NCBI RefSeq assembly: GCF_002362255.1
Contig: NZ_LPVV01000040.1
Location: 1-64,000 of the forward strand
DNA: 64,000 nt
Source: Microbacterium sp. SZ1
Lineage (GTDB): Bacteria > Actinomycetota > Actinomycetes > Actinomycetales > Microbacteriaceae
Direction: 5' to 3'
Shown here: positions 26,186 to 34,576 of the stretch, in pieces
Layout of the letters: each line of letters opens with the position of its first letter
How positions within the stretch are numbered: position 1 is the first letter of the stretch
Notes under the pieces: model-generated
What the model saw: the letters and a program-made list of their open reading frames with translations, nothing else
Databases searched by the model: none
Told to the model about the DNA's origin: nothing
Translations under genes and position numbers: made by a program

Positions 26186-26340
26186 CGTCGTTCCGTGGCG
26201 TGACCAAACCGTTATGGGAAGTTTCTCCGCCGTTCCCCGTATTGGCCGGCGGGTTCGCGGTCATCGCATACCCTCGAAGTACGCACCGGGGGGTGCAGAC
26301 CAGGCAGTGACGGAGATCGGATCGTTCGATCGACGCGGGG

Positions 26341-27375
26341 GTGAGGAAGATGCGGTTGTTCAGCGTAGGCGCAGGCGCCTCCGCAGAGCGCGCCCCGCAC
26401 GACGCGGAACACCCCTCCGCTCCCATCCCGATCGTCGGCCCCGGCATCGGCGAGTCGATCAGGGTGCCGCTCGGAGAGACCGGTTTCGACACCTTCCCTC
26501 TCATGCTCGGCGCGGCGGAGTTCGGCTGGAACGTCGATCTCGAGACCAGCCACGGCATCCTCGACCGTTACGTCGAGTTCGGCGGCAACGCCATCCACAC
26601 CGCCGACGGATTCTCGGGCGGCCGCAGCGAGCACATCATCGGACAGTGGCTGCGTTCGCGCGGCCGTCGCGACCGGACTCTGCTCAGTGTGCGAATCGGC
26701 GCGCACGCCGACAATCCGGGGCTCGGGTCGGTCAACCTCGTCCGCGCCGTCGAGGGCTCGCTCACCCGCCTGGGTGTGGAGCGCATCGACGTGCTCTACC
26801 TCGACGCGACGCTCGACCGCACGACCAACTTGGAAGACACGCTCGCCACGGTGGAGTGGCTGACCGAGGCGGGCAAGATCGGTGCGCTCGGCGCCTTCGG
26901 ACTCGCACCCGAGCGTCTCGTCGAGGCGCGCATCCTCGCCTCGGCGGGTTACCCGCGCATCCAGGTGATCGACTCGCCGTACAACCTCGTGCGACGTCAG
27001 CCGTTCGAGGGCAACCTGCGACTCGTGGCCGGAGCCCAGAACCTCGCCGTCACCCCCTCGCACGCGCTCGAGCACGGCTTCCTCTCCGGCCGCCACCGCA
27101 GCAAGGCGCTGACCTCGCGGGGCGTGCGCGGCGAGCAGCTGCGCGGACACCTGAACCGGCGCGGCACCAAGATCCTCAAGGCCCTCGACCAGGTCGCCGC
27201 CGAGCTCGACGTCCCGGTCGCCGCCGTATCCGTCGCCTGGCTGCTCGCCCAGCGCACCGTCGCCGCACCGATCGTCAACACGTTCGCGACCGAGCACGTC
27301 GACGAGCTGATGCAGGGCGCCGGTGTGAGTCTGTCTCGCGTGCAGGTCGCCGACCTCACTCGCGCGGGCAACTGA
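26341..27375 (+). CDS. Aldo/keto reductase-like protein lacking the catalytic tetrad
   Basis: The 344-residue protein has the AKR TIM barrel: PLMLGAAEFGWNVD, TADGFSGGRSEHIIG, LTRLGVERIDVLYLDATLD, WLTEAGKIGALG and IQVIDSPYNLVRRQ follow the family pattern. The expected tetrad Asp-Tyr-Lys-His looks broken: the Tyr position is Phe (ADGFS), the Lys strand reads LLSVRIG with Arg, and the usual LH after LYQ reads LD. It may be a binding or regulatory protein rather than a reductase. Start is GTG 26341 or ATG 26350; neither has a clear ribosome site. It directly follows pnp but has its own promoter region. Confidence 0.8.
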   Translation: MRKMRLFSVGAGASAERAPHDAEHPSAPIPIVGPGIGESIRVPLGETGFDTFPLMLGAAEFGWNVDLETSHGILDRYVEFGGNAIHTADGFSGGRSEHIIGQWLRSRGRRDRTLLSVRIGAHADNPGLGSVNLVRAVEGSLTRLGVERIDVLYLDATLDRTTNLEDTLATVEWLTEAGKIGALGAFGLAPERLVEARILASAGYPRIQVIDSPYNLVRRQPFEGNLRLVAGAQNLAVTPSHALEHGFLSGRHRSKALTSRGVRGEQLRGHLNRRGTKILKALDQVAAELDVPVAAVSVAWLLAQRTVAAPIVNTFATEHVDELMQGAGVSLSRVQVADLTRAGN

Positions 27376-27455
27376 GCGTCCTCCCGCCTCTCTCACAGAC
27401 CTGACATAGGCTGGGAGAGATCCCCACGGATGCTGTCGATGAAGCGAGCGAGTTT

Positions 27456-28058
27456 GTGACGCACTACATATACCTGGTCAGGCACGGCGAACACCAGGAT
27501 GCCGAGCACGGTCTCGCCGACGGTCCGCTCTCTCCGCGCGGAGCTCGTCAGGCCGAGCTCATCGCCGACCGTCTGTCGGGTCTTCCGCTCGATGCCGTGT
27601 GGCACTCCCCGCTGCTGCGAGCGAACGAGACGGCTCGCGCCATCGCCGCCCGCCTCCCATCGGTCGACCCGGAGCCGACCGCGCTTCTGTTCGACTGCGT
27701 GCCGACCGGGATGACGGAAGAGACCCCTGCGGTCTTCGAGCCCTTCTTCGGTTCGATCACGGATGCCGAGATCGAGGCCGGCCGCGCGCAGATGGCGGAT
27801 GCCGTCAACGAGTTCCTCGTGCGCAAACCCGGTGACGTGCACGAGGTGCTCATCACCCACAATTTCGTGATCTCGTGGTTCGTCAGGGAGGTGCTGGGCG
27901 CACCGGAGTGGCGGTGGATGACTCTGAACCAGGCCCACTGCGGCCTGACGGTGATCGCCCAGAAGCAGGGACGCCCCTGGACGCTGCTCACCCACAACGA
28001 CACCGGGCACCTCCCGGTCGAGCTCCGCACGGGCATACCCGACACGATGCCCGTCTGA
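27456..28058 (+). CDS. Histidine phosphatase (phosphoglycerate mutase-like) family protein
   Basis: The 200-residue protein starts with the phosphohistidine motif YLVRHGEHQ (RHG), has SPLLRANETARAI with the second Arg, an acidic middle and the second catalytic His in the EVLITHNFVIS stretch. Such enzymes remove phosphate from small molecules or proteins; specificity cannot be assigned. The start is GTG, 80 nt after the AKR-like gene, and dapB begins 58 nt downstream, so these may share transcripts although dapB has its own -10. Confidence 0.88.
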   Translation: MTHYIYLVRHGEHQDAEHGLADGPLSPRGARQAELIADRLSGLPLDAVWHSPLLRANETARAIAARLPSVDPEPTALLFDCVPTGMTEETPAVFEPFFGSITDAEIEAGRAQMADAVNEFLVRKPGDVHEVLITHNFVISWFVREVLGAPEWRWMTLNQAHCGLTVIAQKQGRPWTLLTHNDTGHLPVELRTGIPDTMPV

Positions 28059-28104
28059 TACGACGTTGCACGGCCAGCCGCCGATCAGGCGACCGTCCGC
28101 GAAA

Positions 28105-28110
28105 TAGACT
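28105..28110 (+). promoter_or_regulatory. -10 hexamer, leaderless start of dapB
   Basis: TAGACT, 6 nt before the dapB ATG. Confidence 0.55.
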
Positions 28111-28116
28111 CGAAAC

Positions 28117-28857
28117 ATGACCACGCAGGTAGCCCTCGTCGGCGGCACCGGGAAGCTCGGCTCGATCATCCACGCTGTGATCGACGAGCTGGACGGGTTC
28201 GAGGTGAGCCGCGTGCTGACGTCGTCGAGCGACCTGGCCGAGATTGACGGCGCCCACCTCGTCGTCGATGCGACGACCCCGCAGGTGAGCATCGACGTCG
28301 TGCGCGCGGCGGTCGAGCGCGGCATCAACGTGCTCGTCGCGACGTCGGGCTGGTCGGCCGAGCGGATCGCACTGGTGCGCCCACTCGTCGACGACGCGGG
28401 GAACGGCGTCGTGTTCATCCCGAACTTCTCGCTCGGATCGGTCCTCGGTTCGGCTCTCGCCGCGGCTGCGGCTCCGTTCTTCCCGTCGGCCGAGATCGTC
28501 GAGGCGCATCACGAGCGCAAGGTGGACTCGCCCAGCGGCACCGCCGTGCGCACCGCCGAGCTCATCGCGGCGGCGCGCGCCGACCGGGGACCCGTCAGCG
28601 CGCCGCACGCCGATCAGCGAGCGCGGGGCCAGCAGGTCGCGACGGTCCCCGTGCATTCGCTGCGTCGGCCCGGGGTTATCGCCAAGCAGGAGGTCGTGCT
28701 GTCCGGGCCGGGAGAATCCCTGAGCTTCGTGCACGACACCGTCGAGCCTGCTCTGGCCTACGCGCCCGGCATCCGCCTCGCCGTGCCGTACGCCGCACAG
28801 GCCACCGGTGTCGTGGTCGGACTCGAGAGCATGATCGACATCGGCATCCGCTCGTGA
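28117..28857 (+). CDS. dapB: 4-hydroxy-tetrahydrodipicolinate reductase
   Basis: The 246-residue enzyme is of usual length. It reduces the dapA product in the diaminopimelate/lysine pathway, feeding peptidoglycan and protein synthesis. The nucleotide-binding turn is VGGTGKLGSI at the N-terminus and the catalytic block is EAHHERKVDSPSGTA, with His and Lys in place. The C-terminus has PGESLSFVHDT. The stop overlaps the following small membrane-protein gene by one base. dapA and dapF lie further along the window. Confidence 0.96.
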   Translation: MTTQVALVGGTGKLGSIIHAVIDELDGFEVSRVLTSSSDLAEIDGAHLVVDATTPQVSIDVVRAAVERGINVLVATSGWSAERIALVRPLVDDAGNGVVFIPNFSLGSVLGSALAAAAAPFFPSAEIVEAHHERKVDSPSGTAVRTAELIAAARADRGPVSAPHADQRARGQQVATVPVHSLRRPGVIAKQEVVLSGPGESLSFVHDTVEPALAYAPGIRLAVPYAAQATGVVVGLESMIDIGIRS

Positions 28858-29291
28858 TGTCTCGCATCGGAGTCGGCCTCATGGCCGCGTCGCTCCTGGT
28901 CTACCTCGCGGTGTCCGTGTGGCTCGCGATCATGTTCTTCGCCGTGGGCACGGGCGTGTCGATCGGCATGGGCATCGCGCTCCTCGTGCTCGCACCGTTC
29001 GGCGCCTGGGCCCTCGGGCGCGAGATGCAATTCGGCTTCGCGGCGGATCGTCTCGGCCGCACGCTGGACGCCGAGGGCGGCATGCCGGAGGCCGAGACCG
29101 AGCTGACGCCCAGCGGTCGGCTCCGTGCCGAGGACGCAGCGCCGATGATCGCCCGCTACGAGGCGGAGGCGGATGCCGCGCCCGACGACTGGCGGGCACG
29201 GTACCGGCTCGGCGTCGTGCAGGACGCGTCCGGGCACCGCAAGGATGCGCGAGCGAGCATCAGATCGGCGATCCGGCTCGCCCGCCGCTGA
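28857..29291 (+). CDS. Small two-helix membrane protein
   Basis: The 144-residue protein has two hydrophobic segments (about residues 5-27 and 33-53) followed by a soluble region whose last part, DDWRARYRLGVVQDASGHRKDARASIRSAI, looks like a single tetratricopeptide hairpin (key residues W-RYRLG-A-R-A). Function unknown. It overlaps dapB by one base (TGATG), so it is translated from the same mRNA; GTG at 28854 is an alternative start. Its co-location with dapB is probably a local operon rather than a functional link. Confidence 0.75.
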   Translation: MSRIGVGLMAASLLVYLAVSVWLAIMFFAVGTGVSIGMGIALLVLAPFGAWALGREMQFGFAADRLGRTLDAEGGMPEAETELTPSGRLRAEDAAPMIARYEAEADAAPDDWRARYRLGVVQDASGHRKDARASIRSAIRLARR

Positions 29292-29299
29292 GGCCCGGG

Positions 29300-29725
29300 T
29301 CAGGCGAGCGTCGCCTCGAGGGTGATGTCGATACCGGCGAGAGCCTGAGAGACCGGGCAGCCGGTCTTCGCGCCCTCGGCGATCTCCTGGAACGCCTCAG
29401 GAGACAATCCGGGCACGACGGCATTGACGTTGAGGTGACTGCCGGTGATGCCGACGCCGGGCTTGAAGGTCACCGATGCGCTCGTGTTCACGCGCTCCGG
29501 CGGGGTCCCGTTCTCCGAGAGGGCGTGGGAGAGAGCCATGCTGAAGCACGAGGCGTGAGCCGCGGCGATCAGTTCCTCGGGCGTGGTGGTCGTGTCGCTG
29601 CCCTCGCTGCGGGCCTTCCAGTCGATCGGGAAGGTGCCGAGGTTCGACGACGAGAAGGCGACGGTGCCCGAGCCCTCCGCGAGGGATCCGGTCCAGGTGG
29701 TGGTGGCTTCGCTGGTGACGGGCAT
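29300..29725 (-). CDS. OsmC-family peroxiredoxin
   Basis: The 141-residue protein shows both redox cysteines of OsmC/Ohr thiol peroxidases: one in AHASCFSMALSH near residue 58 and one in KTGCPVSQAL near 122. These reduce organic hydroperoxides. The fold-specific N-terminal strands (TTTWTGSLAEGSGTV) are present. A GGAGGAAT ribosome site precedes the ATG. It is downstream of and on the same strand as the thioredoxin-like and DUF4395 genes, an arrangement suggesting a thiol-redox group. Confidence 0.9.
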   Translation of the reverse strand: MPVTSEATTTWTGSLAEGSGTVAFSSSNLGTFPIDWKARSEGSDTTTTPEELIAAAHASCFSMALSHALSENGTPPERVNTSASVTFKPGVGITGSHLNVNAVVPGLSPEAFQEIAEGAKTGCPVSQALAGIDITLEATLA

Positions 29726-29808
29726 GATTCCTCCGGTTCTCGCGATGCTCGGTGTGCGGGTCGCGTGTCCGGTCAGCCTACCGAGCGGGCAGGCGGGAGG
29801 GAACCGGC

Positions 29809-30309
29809 TCAGGCGGTGGTCGCCGAGCGTCCGAGCAGACCGGCGCGCTGGAGCAGCAGGTAGAGCTGGCAGCCGAGGCACAGCGAGAACACGGCGTTGA
29901 GGAACGCGGCGATGAAGGCCGCCGCCGTCGCGATGGGCAGGGCCCATGGGATCCCGAGCAGGTGGAGGACGAGGCCCACCGAGACCACGAACAGGCCGAC
30001 GCCCTGAGCGAAGCGCGGAGGTCGAGGGTCCTCGAGCTCCGACGGCGGGCTCAGTCGCGGCTTCACGAATCGGCGGAAGACCGCTCCCCAGGGGGCGGTC
30101 GAGGGCGAGACGACGCTCCAGAGGAACAGCGCGGCGATGACGACCGCCAGGAGGAAGCCGGGGTCGAGGGCGCGTTGCCCGAGGGGCGCAGATGGGGCGT
30201 CGGGCGAGGTGCCCACGAGCCCGAGGAACGTCGCCACGAGCAGCAGTGCGGTCGTGATCGTGGCGGCGAAGCGCGGTCCGCGAGGGTCGATGCCGGCGGG
30301 AGTGCTCAT
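29809..30309 (-). CDS. DUF4395 family membrane protein
   Basis: The 166-residue protein has four or five helices and the DUF4395 signature SLCLGCQLYLLLQR near the C-terminus, with a Cys-x-x-Cys in the last helix, plus GPRFAATITTALLL near the start. In actinobacteria this family is regularly encoded next to a thioredoxin-like gene, as here (20-nt gap), which suggests a membrane thiol-redox partner. It may pass electrons to or from the CxxC of the neighbour; that is inference. Confidence 0.85.
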   Translation of the reverse strand: MSTPAGIDPRGPRFAATITTALLLVATFLGLVGTSPDAPSAPLGQRALDPGFLLAVVIAALFLWSVVSPSTAPWGAVFRRFVKPRLSPPSELEDPRPPRFAQGVGLFVVSVGLVLHLLGIPWALPIATAAAFIAAFLNAVFSLCLGCQLYLLLQRAGLLGRSATTA

Positions 30310-30329
30310 CTCTGCTCCAGTCTGCCGCG

Positions 30330-30740
30330 TCAGAGGGCGGCCACTGCCTCGGTGAGGGCGGCCGGTCGTGGCACGCCGTGGAACCGGGCGCGCACGGCGC
30401 CCGATCGGTCGACGACGAATGTCGTGGGGGTCTGCAGGACCCGGTAGCGGGACGACAGGTCCGGGCGATGCGTGAGGTCGACCTCGACGTGGGCGACGGA
30501 TTCGTGTTGATCTGCGTAGGAGGTCAGCAGGCGCCGCACCTGCGGGCAGCGGGTGCAGAACTCGGTGCTGAACTGCACGAGGGTCGCACGCTCTGCGAGC
30601 GGGACTCCTCCGTCGGAAGGGTCGAACCGGAGGCCGCCGGCCGCGCTGCGACGGCCGTCCCGTGCTCGCACCACCAGCCCCGCGACGACCGCGAGGATGA
30701 CGAGTGCTCCCGCGATGGCGAGCGCGAGTCCGGGTGACAT
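30330..30740 (-). CDS. Membrane-anchored thioredoxin-like protein
   Basis: The 136-residue protein has one N-terminal hydrophobic anchor (about residues 4-25) and a thioredoxin domain with active-site motif FCTRCP (CxxC) near residue 61 and the cis-Pro loop in LQTPTTFVVD. The domain therefore faces outside the membrane or is anchored at it. It is the first gene of a thioredoxin/DUF4395 pair. The ATG lies 6 nt after TACGCT (minus strand), a leaderless start, and is divergent from thyA. Confidence 0.87.
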   Translation of the reverse strand: MSPGLALAIAGALVILAVVAGLVVRARDGRRSAAGGLRFDPSDGGVPLAERATLVQFSTEFCTRCPQVRRLLTSYADQHESVAHVEVDLTHRPDLSSRYRVLQTPTTFVVDRSGAVRARFHGVPRPAALTEAVAAL

Positions 30741-30746
30741 GGGTCG

Positions 30747-30752
30747 AGCGTA
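30747..30752 (-). promoter_or_regulatory. -10 hexamer, leaderless start of thioredoxin-like gene
   Basis: TACGCT on the minus strand, 6 nt before the ATG at 30740. Confidence 0.5.
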
Positions 30753-30823
30753 AACCCGCTGCGGATGGGGCGGACGCGATGTTTCCGACCGTGACGGACG
30801 GCTCCGATGTCGCCCGCGGCGGG

Positions 30824-30829
30824 TAGTCT
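30824..30829 (+). promoter_or_regulatory. -10 hexamer, leaderless start of thyA
   Basis: TAGTCT, 7 nt before the thyA ATG at 30837; supports that ATG over an in-frame start at 30807. Confidence 0.5.
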
Positions 30830-30836
30830 GACTCTC

Positions 30837-31646
30837 ATGAGCGCAGCCGTCCCGACGCCGTATGAAGACCTGCTCCGCGACGTGCTGGATCACGGCACAC
30901 ACAAGTCCGATCGCACCGGAACCGGCACCACGAGCGTGTTCGGCCGTCAGATCCGCTTCGACCTCTCCCAGGGGTTCCCGCTCATCACCACGAAACGGGT
31001 GCACTTCAAATCCATCGCCTACGAGCTGCTGTGGTTCCTCCGCGGCGACTCGAACGTGCGCTGGCTGCAGGAGCACGGCGTGACGATCTGGGACGAGTGG
31101 GCGGATGCCGAGGGCGACCTCGGGCCCGTGTACGGCGTGCAGTGGCGCTCGTGGCCCACTCCCGACGGCGAGAGCATCGATCAGCTCTCCCAGGTGATCG
31201 AGCAGATCCGTCAGACCCCGGACTCCCGCCGCCTCATCGTCTCGGCCTGGAACCCGGCCGACATCCCCGACATGGCGCTGGCGCCCTGCCACGCGCTCTT
31301 CCAGTTCTACGTGGCCGACGGACGCCTGTCCTGCCAGTTGTACCAGCGCAGCGCCGACCTGTTCCTCGGAGTCCCCTTCAACATCGCCTCGTACGCGCTG
31401 CTGACGATGATGATCGCGCAGCAGGTAGGCCTCGAGCCGGGCGACTTCGTCTGGACCGGCGGCGACTGCCACATCTACGACAACCACCTCGAGCAGGTAC
31501 GCGAGCAGCTGACCCGAGAGCCCTTCCCGTACCCGACTCTGCGATTCGCGCGCACTCCTGACTCGGTGTTCGAGTACGAGTACGACGATTTCGTCGTCGA
31601 GGGCTACCAGCATCACGCCCCGATTCGCGCGGCGGTGGCGGTATGA
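30837..31646 (+). CDS. thyA: Thymidylate synthase
   Basis: The 269-residue classical (folate-consuming) thymidylate synthase converts dUMP to dTMP. The nucleophile Cys is in [12 protein letters not shown], with the [13 protein letters not shown]-terminal block, [20 protein letters not shown] (dUMP phosphate and ring contacts) and the C-terminal [10 protein letters not shown] region. Its stop overlaps the folA start (ATGA), so dihydrofolate made here is recycled by the next gene's product. ThyX is not needed to explain dTMP synthesis. Confidence 0.97.
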   Translation: MSAAVPTPYEDLLRDVLDHGTHKSDRTGTGTTSVFGRQIRFDLSQGFPLITTKRVHFKSIAYELLWFLRGDSNVRWLQEHGVTIWDEWADAEGDLGPVYGVQWRSWPTPDGESIDQLSQVIEQIRQTPDSRRLIVSAWNPADIPDMALAPCHALFQFYVADGRLSCQLYQRSADLFLGVPFNIASYALLTMMIAQQVGLEPGDFVWTGGDCHIYDNHLEQVREQLTREPFPYPTLRFARTPDSVFEYEYDDFVVEGYQHHAPIRAAVAV

Positions 31647-32119
31647 CCTGGGTCGGGCTGGTGTGGGCGCAGGCCGCGGGCGGCGTCATCGGCGCCGAGG
31701 GCGGCATGCCGTGGAACGTCCCCGAGGATCTCGCTCACTTCAAGGATGTGACGATGGGCGCCCCGGTGATCATGGGGCGCAAGACATGGGACTCGCTCCC
31801 CGAACGTTTCCGACCTCTGCCGGGCCGCGAGAACGTCGTCATCACCCGCCAGCAGGACTGGTCGGCAGAGGGTGCGCATCGCTCGGCGACGGTCGCGGAT
31901 GCCGTGCGCGGCCACGACCGCGTCTGGATCATCGGCGGTGCCGAGATCTTCCGTCAGGTGATCGGCGACGCCGACCGCCTCGAGGTGACGGAGCTCGATC
32001 TCGACGTCGGCGGCGACGCGTTCGCGCCGTCGACCGCGGGATGGCGCGTCGTCGACGAGGGGGAGTGGCAGACCTCCCGCACCGGCATCCGCTACCGCTT
32101 CCTCGGGTACGAGCGCTGA
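31643..32119 (+). CDS. folA: Dihydrofolate reductase
   Basis: The 158-residue enzyme is the usual length. Visible signatures are [20 protein letters not shown] at the start (substrate pocket with Trp), the [15 protein letters not shown] motif (NADPH binding) and WIIGGAEIF. It regenerates tetrahydrofolate consumed by ThyA and is the trimethoprim target. It overlaps thyA by 4 nt and the following SDR gene by 1 nt, so the three are one translationally coupled operon. Confidence 0.96.
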   Translation: MTWVGLVWAQAAGGVIGAEGGMPWNVPEDLAHFKDVTMGAPVIMGRKTWDSLPERFRPLPGRENVVITRQQDWSAEGAHRSATVADAVRGHDRVWIIGGAEIFRQVIGDADRLEVTELDLDVGGDAFAPSTAGWRVVDEGEWQTSRTGIRYRFLGYER

Positions 32120-32880
32120 TGCCCACCGCTCTGATCACCGGTGCCAGTGCCGGCCTGGGCGAGGAGTTCGCCCGTCAGCTCGCGCGTCGCCGTGCCGATC
32201 TCGTGCTCGTGGCGCGCTCGGCCGACGCTCTCGAGGAACTCGCTGCCGATCTGCGCAGCGAGCACGGCGTCGCGGTCGAGGTGCTCGTCGCCGATCTGGC
32301 GGATGAGGCGGGTGTCGAGAGTGTCGCGACTCGACTGCGCGATGCCGGCGACCCGATCGACCTGCTGGTGAACAACGCGGGATTCGGGCTGCCGCTGCAG
32401 TTCGCCGACAACGACATCGACGACGAGGTGCAGCATCTGCGGGTCCACGTCGAGGCATCGATGCGACTCATGCACGCCGCCCTCCAGACGATGCGGGGCC
32501 GCGGCGGACGCATCATCAACGTCGCCTCCGTGGCCGGATTCATCTCCCGCTCGACGTACTCCGCATGCAAGAGCTGGCTCATCGGCTTCAGCCGCTGGGC
32601 GAACAGCGAGTACGCCGGCGACGGCGTGAGTGTGACCGCAGTGTGCCCGGGGTTCACGCACACGTCGTTCCACGAGCGCATGGGGCTTCCGCCCGGGCAG
32701 GAGGGCGTGCCGGCCTTCATGTGGCTCGACGCGCGGAACGTCGTGCGAGAGGGTCTGCGCGACGCGGCGCGGGGGAGGGCGGTGTCGATCCCATCGCTGC
32801 GCTACAAGGCGCTGGTCGCGGTGACGCGCGTGCTGCCGAGTTCCCTCACGTCCCGCATCGCTCGCCGCGGACGCGTCTGA
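32119..32880 (+). CDS. Short-chain dehydrogenase/reductase
   Basis: The 253-residue classical SDR shows the Rossmann motif TGASAGLGEEFA, NNAGFG near residue 87, catalytic Ser in INVASVAGF and the YSACK (YxxxK) motif near 152. It is NAD(P)H-dependent; substrate unknown. The C-terminal LRYKALVAVTRVLPSSL resembles the membrane-associated SDRs that modify lipids, without proof. It overlaps folA by one base. It converges on the Nudix gene with a 13-nt gap. Confidence 0.88.
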   Translation: MPTALITGASAGLGEEFARQLARRRADLVLVARSADALEELAADLRSEHGVAVEVLVADLADEAGVESVATRLRDAGDPIDLLVNNAGFGLPLQFADNDIDDEVQHLRVHVEASMRLMHAALQTMRGRGGRIINVASVAGFISRSTYSACKSWLIGFSRWANSEYAGDGVSVTAVCPGFTHTSFHERMGLPPGQEGVPAFMWLDARNVVREGLRDAARGRAVSIPSLRYKALVAVTRVLPSSLTSRIARRGRV

Positions 32881-32893
32881 CATCCAGCGCCGC

Positions 32894-33436
32894 TCAGCGG
32901 AAGCGACCCAGCCGGATCCCGGCCATGGCGATCGCAGCGACCGTTTCGCCGTCGGTGATGCGGCCGTCGGAGATCATGGCCAGAACCTCGGAGAACGGCT
33001 CCCAGGCGACCGCGTCGATACCCTCCTCGTTCTGCGTGCGCGTGTCGGCGCCCGCGATCGGGCGAAGACCGCGCGCGAGGAAGACGTACTCCGGAGCATC
33101 CGCGATGCCGTTGAGAGCGTTCATCGTGCCGATCCGTGTCCAGTCGGCCGCCTCGAAGCCGGTCTCCTCCGCGAGCTCCCGCTGCGCGGCGACGAGGGGC
33201 TCCTCGCCGTCGCTGCCGCCGGCCGGTATCTCGATCGACCGTCCCGTCGTGTAGCGCTCGAGTGTGACGAGGCAGACCCGGTCCTGGTCGTCGACGGCGA
33301 CCACGAACACCGCCGGATTGCGCATCGTCACGACTCCGTAGATCCCATCGCCGCTGGGTCCGGTCACGCGATCCTCGCGCACCGAGATCCAGGCGTTCTC
33401 GTAGACCGTCGACGAATCGTGCGTGACCCAACTCAT
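32894..33436 (-). CDS. Nudix hydrolase, ADP-ribose pyrophosphatase type
   Basis: The 180-residue protein contains a complete Nudix box GGSDGEEPLVAAQRELAEETGF (Gx5Ex7REUxEExGU) near residue 81, with an upstream beta-rich region IYGVVTMRNPAVFVVAVD and a downstream Pro-like loop typical of the ADP-ribose/NDP-sugar hydrolases. Substrate is a guess. The ATG follows a TAGGCT -10 by 7 nt and is divergent from dapA. Confidence 0.88.
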   Translation of the reverse strand: MSWVTHDSSTVYENAWISVREDRVTGPSGDGIYGVVTMRNPAVFVVAVDDQDRVCLVTLERYTTGRSIEIPAGGSDGEEPLVAAQRELAEETGFEAADWTRIGTMNALNGIADAPEYVFLARGLRPIAGADTRTQNEEGIDAVAWEPFSEVLAMISDGRITDGETVAAIAMAGIRLGRFR

Positions 33437-33443
33437 GAGTCAG

Positions 33444-33449
33444 AGCCTA
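33444..33449 (-). promoter_or_regulatory. -10 hexamer, leaderless start of Nudix gene
   Basis: TAGGCT on the minus strand, 7 nt before the ATG at 33436. Confidence 0.45.
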
Positions 33450-33518
33450 GGCGTCTCCGTCAGGGGTCGAGGCGACGTCATCCGGCCCGCAGCGTCGGCG
33501 TGAACCCCGGCCGACCGA

Positions 33519-33524
33519 TACGCT
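33519..33524 (+). promoter_or_regulatory. -10 hexamer, leaderless start of dapA
   Basis: TACGCT, 6 nt before the dapA ATG. Confidence 0.5.
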
Positions 33525-33530
33525 GGGATC

Positions 33531-34508
33531 ATGACGCACTCGGGCAACCCCTTCGGACAGGTTCTCGTCGCGCTGGTCACTCCGATGACCGCCGACGGCG
33601 AAGTCGACTGGCCCGCCGTCGAGAAGCACATCGATGACGTGATCACCGCTGGAGCGGACGGCATCGTCGTGACGGGAACGACCGGCGAGACCTCGACCCT
33701 GACGGACCCCGAGAAGCTCAAGCTCGTCGAGGTAGGCAAGTCGGTCTCCGCCGGTCGCGCGAAGATCATCACCGGCGGCGGTTCCAACGAGACCGCCCAC
33801 GCGATCGAGCTCTACAAGGCCAGCGAGAAGGCCGGCGCCGACGGCATCATGATCGTCACGCCGTACTACAACAAGCCGACCCAGGCCGGCATCCTCACCC
33901 ACTTCCGGCTCGTCGCGGACGCCACCGACCTCCCGGTCATCCTGTACGACATCCCGGGCCGCACGGGCGTGCCGATCAAGTACGAGACGATCCTCCGTCT
34001 CGCGAAGCATCCGAACATCCTCGCGGTGAAGGACGCCAAGGGCGACTTCTCCGAGGTGAGCCGCGTGCTCAACCAGACGGATCTCATGTACTTCTCCGGC
34101 GACGACGCGAACGTGCTGCCGCACCTCGCGATCGGCGCGACGGGAATGATCGGCGTCACCGCGAACATCGCCGCGACGCCGTATCGCACCATCGTGGATG
34201 CCGTGAACCGCGGCGACCTCGCGGCCGCGACCGCAGAGCACAAGCGTCTCGAGCCGCTCGTCCGCGCCGTCATGACCCACGTGCCCGGCACTGTCGCGGC
34301 GAAGTACATCCTGCACGGGCTCGGCCGCATCTCGAGCCCGCGCGTCCGTCTGCCCCTCGTCGGACCGGAGGAGTGGGAGGCGGCCCTGATCGAGGACGAG
34401 CTCGACCTCGTCAGGGACGTCCCGGGTGCCGACTTCTCGAACTTCCGCCCCGACCGCAACGCGGCCGCAGGCGGCGCCCTGCCGAAGGTGCACGGCACGA
34501 CACGCTGA
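33531..34508 (+). CDS. dapA: 4-hydroxy-tetrahydrodipicolinate synthase
   Basis: The 325-residue TIM-barrel aldolase condenses pyruvate with aspartate semialdehyde, the committed step to DAP and lysine. Seen are GTTGETSTL (substrate loop), TPYYNKPTQAG with the catalytic Tyr, DIPGRTGV and the Schiff-base Lys in ILAVKDAKGD near residue 167. About 25 extra residues at the C-terminus exceed the usual 300. The rnj gene follows after 68 nt, a pairing common in actinobacteria. Confidence 0.96.
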   Translation: MTHSGNPFGQVLVALVTPMTADGEVDWPAVEKHIDDVITAGADGIVVTGTTGETSTLTDPEKLKLVEVGKSVSAGRAKIITGGGSNETAHAIELYKASEKAGADGIMIVTPYYNKPTQAGILTHFRLVADATDLPVILYDIPGRTGVPIKYETILRLAKHPNILAVKDAKGDFSEVSRVLNQTDLMYFSGDDANVLPHLAIGATGMIGVTANIAATPYRTIVDAVNRGDLAAATAEHKRLEPLVRAVMTHVPGTVAAKYILHGLGRISSPRVRLPLVGPEEWEAALIEDELDLVRDVPGADFSNFRPDRNAAAGGALPKVHGTTR

Positions 34509-34576
34509 CACGGGTCGCGGTGCGCCGCGACATCATGAACGACCGGACGCGGGAAGCGTTCGACAGAGGAGAGCGC

